Part shown: piece by piece, positions 14,683 through 22,499 of the stretch
Layout of the letters: the number at the start of each line of letters is the position of its first letter
Numbering within the stretch: position 1 is the first letter of the stretch
Source: CAZKHG01 sp964552655
GTDB taxonomy: Bacteria; Bacteroidota; Bacteroidia; Bacteroidales; Tenuifilaceae
NCBI GenBank assembly: GCA_964552655.1
Contig: CAZKHG010000034.1
Location: 1-36,527, forward strand
Reading direction: 5' to 3'
Length of the DNA stretch: 36,527 nt
Position numbers and translations under genes: made by a program
Notes under the pieces: generated by a model
The model's database searches: none
What the model was told of the DNA's origin: nothing
What the model saw: the letters and a program-made list of their open reading frames with translations, nothing else

Positions 14683-16754
14683 TGGATAACTTCAAGAAAA
14701 AATTTATAGAGGAAGCTACTGACCTGATTGATGGTTTGGAAAAATCGCTTCTTGCCCTGGAGGAAAACCCAGAGGATATGAGCATGGTTCAACAGGTTTT
14801 CAGGGTGATGCACACCCTCAAGGGGAATAGCAGCATGTTTGGTTTCGATCTTATTGATAAGTTTACGCACGACCTTGAAACCATTTATGACCTGATCAGG
14901 AATCAGAAGATTAAGGTCACAAGCGAGGTCCTTAATATAACCCTCGCATCAGTTGATCACCTCAAACTTTTGCTGAACGAGCAAAATTACAATGACCCCG
15001 ATTTTATAACTGCACACAACCTATTGATAGAAAGGGTTTCTAAATTTATCTCAGGTGATAAAAAACCGGAGGATTCTCCGGTAAGCACTAAAGATACCGG
15101 GAAAAAAGAAAAACAAGTCGAAAATACTTACTACATTCTTTTTGAACCCAACGCAGGTATTTTCCAAAATGGAACAAATCCATTATATCTAATTGATGAG
15201 CTCTATGGGTTAGGGAAGGTTAAGGCTTTTGTCCATTTTAACAGGGTGCCTGATATCCATGAGATTGATCCGGCATTATGCTATACCTATTGGGAAATAT
15301 TCCTTTCAACCACAAGTGATATCAATGTTATCAGCGATGTTTTTATTTTTGTTGAGGACAGTTCAAATCTGGATATTCAAAAGATCGCCGACCATAACCT
15401 GCTGGATGATAACCTATTTGTATCAGAGATTACCAGGTTGGCAAAAGCCCAAAAAGATATTGGTTTAGCCACAGTACAGAAGCTGGTTGAGGATTCAATC
15501 AAGAGGTCTAAAAAGCAAAAGGCAGATATCATTAAACGCGAGAAAGTTGGTACCAAAGACACATCCATATCCAGCATCAGGGTTTCCGCTGAGAAGCTCG
15601 ATTCGCTTATGAACCTTGTATCGGAGCTTGTAACCACTCAGGCCCGCCTCAGTTTATTTTCCGAGCAAAACAATATTCCTGGACTGGCTGCAATTGCAGA
15701 GAATGTTCAGAAACTTTCGCGACAGCTTCGTGATAATGCATTTAGCATAGTCCTCATTCCGATTGAGAACATGCTCACCCGTTTTCAGCGCCTGGTGAGA
15801 GATCTTTCCAATGAGCTCAATAAGGATGTTGCTTTTATCACCGAGGGTGCCGAAACCGAACTTGATAAAACCATAATTGAAAATTTATCCGATCCCTTAA
15901 TGCACATCCTCAGGAATAGTTTGGATCATGGAATTGAGGACTATCAGGAAAGAATAAATAAAGGAAAACCAAAACAAGGTAAAATAATTCTTAAAGCCTA
16001 CTATTCAGGGGCAAGTGTTATAATACAGGTGAGCGATGATGGAGCGGGAATTGATCCGGAAAAAATCCGGGAGAAGGCAATTGCCAAAGGGATAATCACC
16101 GCCGATAGAAAGCTGACTAAAAAAGAGATTCTTGATCTTGTCTTTTTACCTGGTTTTAGTACCGCCAAGAAGATTACCGATGTATCAGGCAGGGGGGTTG
16201 GAATGGATGTGGTACGAAGGAAAATTTCCGACATCAGGGGTGAAGTTGAGATTGATTCTGAATTAGGAGAAGGCACCACCATTACCATAAAGATGCCACT
16301 TACACTGTCTATTATAGATGGCCTTCTGGTAAAGGTGGATGATATTCACTATATAATTCCCCTTTCTGCAATTGATAAAATATTTGCAGTGGAGCACGAG
16401 AAATTAACCAAGACTTTTAACAATATAGTTGTTCTTGATGGTAAACAAATCCCATTTTTCAACCTTCGGTCGGAATTCAACCTATCTGAAAGCCATCAGG
16501 AGTTTGAGCAGGTGATTGTGGTAAATTTTGAGGAACAACGTGTTGGTTTAGTGGTTGATACTGTTGTGGGTGAATACCAGGCGGTGCTTAAACCACTTGG
16601 TAAGCACTACAAGAAACAGGAGATGATATCAGGAGCAACCATCCTGGGCGATGGAACAGTGGCGTTGGTTCTCGATACCAACAAAATAATCAAGCTCTTT
16701 TCAAAAATTGAAGAGCTAAAAATATCAGAAGAAAAAATAATTACTAATAAATAG
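14682..16754 (+). CDS. cheA: Chemotaxis histidine kinase CheA
   Basis: A 690-aa multidomain kinase. P1/HPt is at 1-105 with phospho-acceptor H44 in RVMHTLKGNSSMFG. Residues ~122-235 form a P2-like domain beginning YYILFEPNAGIFQNGTN, not the short E. coli type P2. The P3 dimerisation helices are around 285-345 (SIRVSAEKLDSLMNLVSELV). P4 ATPase follows, with N-box LMHILRNSLDHGIE, G1 DDGAGID and G2 GRGVGMDVV. The last ~140 residues are the P5 CheW-like domain that docks to receptors and CheW. All catalytic boxes look intact. Downstream cheW follows after 15-21 bases. It should autophosphorylate and pass phosphate to CheY and CheB. Confidence 0.97.
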   Translation: MDNFKKKFIEEATDLIDGLEKSLLALEENPEDMSMVQQVFRVMHTLKGNSSMFGFDLIDKFTHDLETIYDLIRNQKIKVTSEVLNITLASVDHLKLLLNEQNYNDPDFITAHNLLIERVSKFISGDKKPEDSPVSTKDTGKKEKQVENTYYILFEPNAGIFQNGTNPLYLIDELYGLGKVKAFVHFNRVPDIHEIDPALCYTYWEIFLSTTSDINVISDVFIFVEDSSNLDIQKIADHNLLDDNLFVSEITRLAKAQKDIGLATVQKLVEDSIKRSKKQKADIIKREKVGTKDTSISSIRVSAEKLDSLMNLVSELVTTQARLSLFSEQNNIPGLAAIAENVQKLSRQLRDNAFSIVLIPIENMLTRFQRLVRDLSNELNKDVAFITEGAETELDKTIIENLSDPLMHILRNSLDHGIEDYQERINKGKPKQGKIILKAYYSGASVIIQVSDDGAGIDPEKIREKAIAKGIITADRKLTKKEILDLVFLPGFSTAKKITDVSGRGVGMDVVRRKISDIRGEVEIDSELGEGTTITIKMPLTLSIIDGLLVKVDDIHYIIPLSAIDKIFAVEHEKLTKTFNNIVVLDGKQIPFFNLRSEFNLSESHQEFEQVIVVNFEEQRVGLVVDTVVGEYQAVLKPLGKHYKKQEMISGATILGDGTVALVLDTNKIIKLFSKIEELKISEEKIITNK

Positions 16755-16763
16755 CTAACAATT

Positions 16764-16768
16764 GGAGG
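16764..16768 (+). promoter_or_regulatory. Shine-Dalgarno sequence deciding the cheW start
   Basis: GGAGG stands 7 bases before the ATG at 16776 and only 1 base before the in-frame ATG at 16770. The spacing favours the second ATG. A strong SD is unusual here; most genes in the window start without one. Confidence 0.55.
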
Positions 16769-16775
16769 AATGAAT

Positions 16776-17297
16776 ATGAACCAGGAGAATCTTACTAAAA
16801 TTAACTCCTACCTTTCGTTTAAACTTGGTGAAGAGGAGTTTGCCGCTCATGTTGGCAAAGTTTTAAATATCCTCGAAATGACAAAAATCACAGAGGTCCC
16901 CAAAGCCCCAGTTTACATGAAAGGAGTTATCAATCTACGGGGGACAGTGCTACCGGTAATCGATACAAGAATTAAGTTTGGCATGTCGCCAACTGTATAT
17001 ACTGCAAATACTTGCATAATCGTTTTGGATATTGATATGGATGGGGAATCCATCCATGTGGGAGCCCTGGTTGATTCGGTTCAGGCTGTGCTGGAGCTGG
17101 ATAAGGAGCATATCATGCCTGCACCAAGTATTGGCAGTAAGTATAAATCGGAGTTTATTGAGGGGGTGGCAAACATTGACGATAAGTTCATTATGATCCT
17201 GAACATGGACTCCGTTTTCTCCAACGATGAAATTACAAACATGAAGGATAAAACAGAAGAATCTGAAAAAACATCCGATATTGAAGAGGTGGGTTGA
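16776..17297 (+). CDS. cheW: Chemotaxis coupling protein CheW
   Basis: Adaptor that links CheA to receptors in the array. The protein is a single CheW domain with the signature GVINLRGTVLPVIDTR near residues 50-65 and a highly acidic, low-complexity C-terminal tail of about 25 residues (ending SDIEEVG). The frame allows a start at 16770, but the SD at 16764-16768 points to the ATG at 16776 (MNQENLTK), giving 173 aa. The gene is followed by a long terminator-like hairpin, so it probably closes the first transcription unit of the cluster. Confidence 0.95.
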   Translation: MNQENLTKINSYLSFKLGEEEFAAHVGKVLNILEMTKITEVPKAPVYMKGVINLRGTVLPVIDTRIKFGMSPTVYTANTCIIVLDIDMDGESIHVGALVDSVQAVLELDKEHIMPAPSIGSKYKSEFIEGVANIDDKFIMILNMDSVFSNDEITNMKDKTEESEKTSDIEEVG

Positions 17298-17352
17298 TAA
17301 TTTATATAAAACTCTTCGTTTTAGTTTTAGGCTGGGGTTAATTTGGTTTTAG

Positions 17353-17427
17353 TAAGGGTTGTTCAACTTGTATGAAGTTAAATAATTTGCATTATTTGCT
17401 TTCAGGCTTTGAATAACCCTTATTTTT
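17353..17427 (+). terminator. Terminator or attenuator hairpin between cheW and cheR
   Basis: TAAGGGTTGTTC (17353-17364) pairs with GAATAACCCTTA (17411-17422) over 12 positions, with one G-U pair, and is followed directly by TTTTT (17423-17427). The enclosed loop contains a further 7-bp hairpin, AAATAAT (17380-17386) with ATTATTT (17391-17397). The long loop is unusual for a simple terminator. It splits the chemotaxis cluster in two and is followed by a candidate promoter. Confidence 0.55.
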
Positions 17428-17437
17428 AATATTTCTA

Positions 17438-17469
17438 GTTGATTTAATACCATGTATTATGTAGTTTTG
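17438..17469 (+). promoter_or_regulatory. Candidate promoter of the cheR half of the cluster
   Basis: GTTG (17438-17441) and TAGTTTTG (17462-17469) are 20 bases apart, matching the Bacteroidota -33/-7 pattern. The cheR ATG is at 17490. Together with the preceding hairpin it suggests a separate transcript for cheR to cheB. Confidence 0.55.
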
Positions 17470-17489
17470 TTTTTAGATGATTTATATTC

Positions 17490-18347
17490 ATGCTTGATCC
17501 AATTGTAAACGAAATCTACCGGGCCCAGCTCAGCAATGATGAATTCAAAAAGCTGAGTAACTTCATTTACCAGGAGAGTGGCATAAAAATGCCACCCATA
17601 AAAAGAATTATGCTCCAGAGCCGTTTGCAAAAGAGGTTAAAAGAGCTCAACATACCCACATTTAAGGATTATTGCGAATATGTTTTCAGCAAGGAAGGCC
17701 AAAACAACGAGGTGATTCACATGCTCGATGTTGTTAGCACAAATAAAACTGATTTCTTCCGGGAACCTGCACATTTTGATTTTCTAACCTCAACTGCGCT
17801 TCCCGAATTATATAAAGAACAACCTGTTCATAAGCCCATTAAAATATGGAGTGCAGGAAGCTCCAGCGGCGAGGAACCTTATACTATAGCCATTGTTTTA
17901 CTCGAATTTGCCTCTAAAAACCCTGGCTTCGATTTTTCTATTACCGGAACCGATATATCAACCAAAATTCTACATAAAGCCATAAGCGCAATTTACAGGG
18001 AAGATCGGGTGGTTGGTATCCCATATGATCTGAAAAAGAAATATTTTTTGAAAAGCAAGGACAGGGTTAACCCAACCGTTAGAATTGCACCACATGTTAG
18101 ACAAAAAGTTAACTTTTCCAGGTTGAACTTTATGGATTCCAGGTACGATTTACCTGATATCTTTGATATTGTTTTCTGTAGGAATGTATTGATCTATTTC
18201 GAAAGGGAAACCCAGGAAAATGTGATCAATAAGATTTGTTCCAAGCTCAGAACCGGCGGCTATTTTTTCCTTGGTCATTCAGAATCAATTATGAACATGA
18301 ATGTACCATTGGTTCAGATAAAACCTACTATTTTTAGAAAAATTTAA
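17490..18347 (+). CDS. cheR: Chemoreceptor methyltransferase CheR
   Basis: SAM-dependent methyltransferase that methylates receptor glutamates. The N-terminal ~75 residues are the helical CheR_N domain. The signature TNKTDFFRE is at 84-92, and the SAM-binding loop WSAGSSSGEEPYTIA at 120-134 (E. coli type WSAGCSTGEEPYS). GTDIS lies near 158, and FDIVFCRNVLIYF precedes the C-terminal strand. Length (285 aa) is normal. Its presence with CheB and CheD implies methylated receptors elsewhere in the genome, since none is encoded in this window. Confidence 0.97.
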   Translation: MLDPIVNEIYRAQLSNDEFKKLSNFIYQESGIKMPPIKRIMLQSRLQKRLKELNIPTFKDYCEYVFSKEGQNNEVIHMLDVVSTNKTDFFREPAHFDFLTSTALPELYKEQPVHKPIKIWSAGSSSGEEPYTIAIVLLEFASKNPGFDFSITGTDISTKILHKAISAIYREDRVVGIPYDLKKKYFLKSKDRVNPTVRIAPHVRQKVNFSRLNFMDSRYDLPDIFDIVFCRNVLIYFERETQENVINKICSKLRTGGYFFLGHSESIMNMNVPLVQIKPTIFRKI

Positions 18348-18360
18348 TGAATCAGCAATC

Positions 18361-19917
18361 ATGGAAAAAGAGATAAAAGGGAATCTTCTGGTAATTGATG
18401 ACAACCTGGCCAACAGCCGGATGATTGAAGATACGCTGCTCCCATTGGGATTCCAGATATTTGTGGTACAGAACGATACTTTGGCATTCTCTAAGCTAAA
18501 AACAGTGAGGTTCGATTTAGTTGTTGTTGATTCTCAATTCCAGAATCAGAGCGGGGTACAGATATGTGATAAGATTAAGAGTCTTGAAGAAAACAAAAAT
18601 ATCCCGGTAATCATAATAACTCCATCAAGCGATAAAGCAAATATCAATAGAATTGTTGAATCTGCTGCATCTGATTATTTAATTCGGCCCTTTACACGAA
18701 ATGAGTTGATATCCAGGATCTCTCCCTATATTGAGCTGAGCTACCTGAAAAAACAAAACGAAAAAAACAGCGAACAGATTTCTGAGAATATTGCCAAAAA
18801 GAACGAATTCTTAATCCTGATGGGCCATGCTATCAGGACCCAGCTGAACAGTATTTTAAATGCCGTAGAGCTGATTAACGACTCCGATTTATCGGAAAAT
18901 CAGCGCGAGTGTGTAAATATCATTAACTCATCAACAGAATCTCTAATTGAGCTTATTAAAGATGTTATGGACTATTCACGTATTGAATCAGGTACAATTA
19001 TACTTGAAACAGTGTCCTTTGAATTGCCAAAAACCATTGAGGAAGTGGTTCATGGATTTGATGAAGCGGCTAAGGTTAAAAACATTGATCTTAGCATTCA
19101 TTATGAAGGACAATCACCTTACATCGTATATGGCGATCAGAAAAGATTCTCACAGGTGCTAAACAGCTTGGTTTCAAATGCTGTTAAATATACAACCAAA
19201 GGAGGTGTTAAAGTAATAGTTCGGCAGCCAAAAACAATTAGCGAACGAAAATCAAAAATGGTTTTTGAGGTAATTGATACAGGAATTGGAATTTCAAAAG
19301 AGGGGATATCGCAACTTTTTCAAACTTTCTCCAACATTGACAGCCAAATAAAAAATAATCAGTTTGAAGGCAACGGGCTAGAGCTGGTTATAGCCAAAAG
19401 ACTGGTTGAACTTATGGGCGGCGAAATTGGCGTTAGAAGCCAGCTGGGTGAAGGTTCAACATTTTGGTTTTCTGTTGATTTTGAGGTGTTTAAGGGAAGT
19501 TCAACGCAGAATGTTAAGCCAATTGAAACCGAATCACCTGGCGTTTTCAAGCCATTAAAAGTGCTTCTGGTGGAAGATAATCCCATAAATAATAAGGTTG
19601 CTGTATTTGCCCTTCAGAAACTTGGGCATAAAGTGGATAGCGTGCTAAATGGCATGGATGCTGTTAATAAGTTTCAACCTGGACTATATGATGTTGTTAT
19701 GATGGATATAAGCATGCCGCTTATGGATGGTTTTGAGACAACCCAGCGAATAAGAGCTATTGAAAGTGCTGCTGATCAACCCCTTAATCCGGTCAGGATT
19801 ATTGCCATGACTGCCAATACGGTAAAGGGTGACCGTGAAAAATGTTTTGAGGCAGGAATGGATGAATATATCAGTAAACCATTCCGGTTGGAAGACCTAA
19901 TCAGAATTTTGCAATAA
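18361..19917 (+). CDS. Hybrid sensor kinase REC-HisKA-HATPase-REC with altered catalytic residues
   Basis: A 518-aa soluble protein. REC1 (about 8-125) has D13/D14 and D57, but Arg (R109, IRPF) replaces the conserved Lys. A coiled coil leads to HisKA, with H156 in MGHAIRTQLNS; the residue after His is Ala157 instead of the usual Glu/Asp that acts as base in phosphotransfer. The ATPase has N273 in the N-box and the G1 box DTGIG (306-310). The G2 box reads GNGLELV, with Glu341 replacing a glycine. REC2 (about 398-518) is canonical: E405/D406, D449, T484, K507. No sensor domain is present, so input must come through REC1. It is 13 bases after cheR. It may be a weak kinase or mainly a phosphatase/relay. 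Confidence 0.88.
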   Translation: MEKEIKGNLLVIDDNLANSRMIEDTLLPLGFQIFVVQNDTLAFSKLKTVRFDLVVVDSQFQNQSGVQICDKIKSLEENKNIPVIIITPSSDKANINRIVESAASDYLIRPFTRNELISRISPYIELSYLKKQNEKNSEQISENIAKKNEFLILMGHAIRTQLNSILNAVELINDSDLSENQRECVNIINSSTESLIELIKDVMDYSRIESGTIILETVSFELPKTIEEVVHGFDEAAKVKNIDLSIHYEGQSPYIVYGDQKRFSQVLNSLVSNAVKYTTKGGVKVIVRQPKTISERKSKMVFEVIDTGIGISKEGISQLFQTFSNIDSQIKNNQFEGNGLELVIAKRLVELMGGEIGVRSQLGEGSTFWFSVDFEVFKGSSTQNVKPIETESPGVFKPLKVLLVEDNPINNKVAVFALQKLGHKVDSVLNGMDAVNKFQPGLYDVVMMDISMPLMDGFETTQRIRAIESAADQPLNPVRIIAMTANTVKGDREKCFEAGMDEYISKPFRLEDLIRILQ

Positions 19918-19942
19918 ATAAATACCCTAAAAACCTACAGCT

Positions 19943-20842
19943 ATGGTTACCCATTTAAACGATGAAGAACTTTTAGCAGAATTGAAGTTGAGGTTCGAGC
20001 AGAATAAAAAATCCCTTAAAGAGCTCAAAGAGCTGAACGAAGAGCTTAAACAGGTCAACAAAAAGCTCGAGGAATCCGAATCGATGAAAAGCCACTTTGT
20101 TTCCAATATTACCAATGAGATAATCAACCCCTTTACCTCTATCCTCGGGCTATCCAGGGCAATCCTATCGGTTGATAAAGAGAACTGGAAAAAAGTGGTA
20201 TCAATGATTTCGCTGATTCATACCGAAGCCTTTAACCTCGATTTTCAATTCAGGAACATATTCGTTGCCGCCAAAATTGAAGCTGGCGAAATATCCCCCG
20301 AAATTTTTAATGTTGATATTAATAATCTGATTGAGAGCGTGATAGACTCATTTAAGTTTGAGGCGAAGAAGAAAAAGATTCAATTTGACTATCAATTTAA
20401 TATAAAAACCCCAGACGATATTTTTGTATTTAAAACGGATCCTGAGAAACTCAAACTTATTCTGGCAAACCTGATCAGCAATGCCATTAATTTCAGCTTT
20501 GAATCAGGAGTTGTGTCAATAAAAGCCTGGGAAGAGAAATCCTGTCTAAAAGTAGCGGTAAGGGATTTTGGTATAGGTATATCCAAAGAAAATCAGAAAA
20601 TAATTTTTGATCGCTTTAAACGGCTTGATTCTGGGATCAACTCCTTAAACAGGGGGCATGGGTTGGGTTTATCAGTAAACAAAGCGATGATTGAAATGTT
20701 AAATGGTAAAATAGATATTGAAAGTGAATTGGGGAAAGGCGCATGTTTTACGATATGTATCCCGGAGTCGGATCAACCAACAGAAGGGTTTGCATCGGAT
20801 GCCAATGAAACCTTTTTCGATTCTGACGAACAGACTTTTTAA
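19943..20842 (+). CDS. Histidine-kinase-like protein lacking the phospho-histidine
   Basis: A 299-aa soluble protein with an N-terminal Glu/Lys-rich coiled coil (residues ~8-50), a HisKA-like helical hairpin (~50-115) and an HATPase_c domain (~125-275). In the H-box, FVSNITNEIINPFTSILG (52-69), Asn58 stands where the phospho-acceptor His belongs. The following Glu and the downstream Pro are kept. The ATP-binding boxes look intact: N180 (NLISNAINFS), D208 in RDFGIGIS, and HGLGLS at 239-244. The C-terminus is an acidic tail with NETFF and the final DEQTF. It sits 25 bases after the hybrid kinase gene and 12 before cheD. It may phosphorylate nothing and act as an ATP-dependent regulator or heterodimer partner of the neighbouring hybrid kinase. 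That role is inference. Confidence 0.85.
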   Translation: MVTHLNDEELLAELKLRFEQNKKSLKELKELNEELKQVNKKLEESESMKSHFVSNITNEIINPFTSILGLSRAILSVDKENWKKVVSMISLIHTEAFNLDFQFRNIFVAAKIEAGEISPEIFNVDINNLIESVIDSFKFEAKKKKIQFDYQFNIKTPDDIFVFKTDPEKLKLILANLISNAINFSFESGVVSIKAWEEKSCLKVAVRDFGIGISKENQKIIFDRFKRLDSGINSLNRGHGLGLSVNKAMIEMLNGKIDIESELGKGACFTICIPESDQPTEGFASDANETFFDSDEQTF

Positions 20843-20854
20843 TTTTTTCATTTA

Positions 20855-21334
20855 ATGAAAGAGTTAGAATCCCACTTCCTTTACCCGGCTGCTCTTTTTG
20901 CCAGCAAGACCCCGTTTAAAGTTACAACTATACTTGGGTCCTGTGTTGCCGTTTGCCTCTTCGATCCGGTGAAAAAAACAGGAGGCATTAACCATTTTAT
21001 GTTACCATATTGGAATGGACAAGGATTAGCCAGCCCCAAGTACGGGAACATAGCAATTGAGCGATTGGTTGAGAAAATGTTGTTAATGGGATCGGATAAG
21101 AAAAACCTGATTGCAAAGGTTTTTGGTGGTGGCGAAGTGATAGAAACAACCATTAAACAGTTTATTATTGGCGAAAGAAACATTAAAATAGCAACAGAAA
21201 TGCTTGAGGAGTATAAAATTCCGATAGTTGCAAAGAGTGTTGGGGGGAAGAATGGCCGGAAAATCGAGTTCGACACCTCTACAGGTGAGGTAAAACACAA
21301 GTTTATTGAAAAGGCAGTACTTAAACTTGCATAA
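20855..21334 (+). CDS. cheD: Chemoreceptor glutamine deamidase CheD
   Basis: Deamidates receptor glutamines and in some bacteria binds CheC to tune its phosphatase activity. The motif LGSCVAVCLFD carries the catalytic Cys30; H47 (GGINHFMLPYW) and T24 complete the triad at the family spacing (Cys27/His44/Thr21 in T. maritima). Length of 159 aa is normal. It sits 12 bases after the pseudokinase gene and 9 before cheB. No CheC or CheX is encoded here, so its partner, if any, is elsewhere, or the 608-aa protein fills the phosphatase role. Confidence 0.95.
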   Translation: MKELESHFLYPAALFASKTPFKVTTILGSCVAVCLFDPVKKTGGINHFMLPYWNGQGLASPKYGNIAIERLVEKMLLMGSDKKNLIAKVFGGGEVIETTIKQFIIGERNIKIATEMLEEYKIPIVAKSVGGKNGRKIEFDTSTGEVKHKFIEKAVLKLA

Positions 21335-21343
21335 AATTTAGGC

Positions 21344-22417
21344 ATGACAGGTAAAATTAAAGTTTTAATTGTTGATGACTCAGCAGTGGTGAGGCAAAGT
21401 TTAGCTCAAATTATATCATCTGATCCTTTGCTAGAGGTATTAGGTACTGCTTCAGATCCCTTTTTTGCTGCCAAAAAAATTTCCGAGGAAATCCCTGATG
21501 TTATTACCCTTGATGTAGAAATGCCCCGAATGGACGGGTTAACATTTCTGAAAAAAATTATGTCGCAACACCCTATACCTGTTGTAATTATATCAAGTTT
21601 AACAGATAGTGCAACCGCTTCTGGCATCAGGGCGCTGGAATTTGGTGCAGTGGATATTATCACAAAGCCCCAAATGAACACCAAGCAGTTTATTGAGGAG
21701 TCACAAATTCGTATTTGTGATGCAATTAAAGCTGCTGCAAATGCTAAACTGCAAAGGAGAAGGTTAATAGTTGAGCCGGTTAGGGTGGAACCCAAGCTAT
21801 CAGCCGATGCCGTTTTACCTGCATCGCCATTTAATCAAAGCATGATTAAAACCACTGAAATAGTTGTAGCCGTTGGCGCTTCAACCGGTGGTACAGAAGC
21901 TTTGAGTACATTTTTACAGGCATTACCAGTTGATACCCCAGGCATTTTGATTGTACAGCATATGCCCGAAAAATTCACCCAATCCTTTGCCAATCGATTA
22001 AATGAGCTCTGTAAGATAACCGTAAAAGAAGCTAAAGACGGGGATAATGTACTTCGTGGTCAGGCGCTTATTGCTCCCGGAAATTTTCACATGCTTTTAA
22101 AACGTAGCGGTGCAAGGTATTATGTTGAAGTAAAGGAAGGTCCTTTGGTTAACCGGCATCGGCCATCGGTTGATGTACTGTTCAGAAGTACGGCCCGGTT
22201 TGCCGGAGCCAATGCAATAGGTGTAATAATGACCGGCATGGGTGATGATGGAGCCAAGGGCTTGCTGGAAATGAAAGAAGCAGGAGCCAAAACCATTGCC
22301 CAGGATGAGAAAACTTGCGTTGTTTTTGGTATGCCGAAAGAAGCAATTAAACTTGGCGCAGCCGATAAAGTTCTTCCACTTGAAGCAATTGCCCCTTTCA
22401 TTTTACACCCGATGTAA
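21344..22417 (+). CDS. cheB: Chemotaxis methylesterase/deamidase CheB
   Basis: A receiver domain at 1-125, with D11/D12 and phospho-acceptor D57 (ITLDVEMPRMDG), is fused by a linker to the CheB catalytic domain. The catalytic serine is S180 in VGASTGGTEAL, His is H206 in VQHMPEKFT, and Asp is in MTGMGDDGAKG (D301/D302). CheA-P activates it by phosphorylating D57, and it removes methyl groups placed by CheR. It ends the chemotaxis cluster; a weak hairpin lies in the following 139-base gap. Confidence 0.97.
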   Translation: MTGKIKVLIVDDSAVVRQSLAQIISSDPLLEVLGTASDPFFAAKKISEEIPDVITLDVEMPRMDGLTFLKKIMSQHPIPVVIISSLTDSATASGIRALEFGAVDIITKPQMNTKQFIEESQIRICDAIKAAANAKLQRRRLIVEPVRVEPKLSADAVLPASPFNQSMIKTTEIVVAVGASTGGTEALSTFLQALPVDTPGILIVQHMPEKFTQSFANRLNELCKITVKEAKDGDNVLRGQALIAPGNFHMLLKRSGARYYVEVKEGPLVNRHRPSVDVLFRSTARFAGANAIGVIMTGMGDDGAKGLLEMKEAGAKTIAQDEKTCVVFGMPKEAIKLGAADKVLPLEAIAPFILHPM

Positions 22418-22466
22418 ATATTCATAACCCGATAAGATCGTCCAATAACAATGTGTTATAGGTACA

Positions 22467-22498
22467 ACTTGGTTAATTTGGTTATAACTTAACCGGGT
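22467..22498 (+). terminator. Weak hairpin after cheB
   Basis: ACTTGGTTAA (22467-22476) can pair with TTAACCGGGT (22489-22498) over 10 positions with two G-U wobbles. No T-run follows, so it may be a weak terminator or an operator for the adjacent promoter rather than a true rho-independent terminator. Confidence 0.25.
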
Positions 22499-22499
22499 A

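Noticed and set aside
16770..16775. First ATG of cheW
   Set aside because: Only one base separates it from the GGAGG, whereas the ATG at 16776 has ideal spacing.
20881..21345. 154-aa open frame opposite cheD
   Set aside because: It is antisense to a conserved gene, with composition typical of the reverse strand, and has no recognisable motif.
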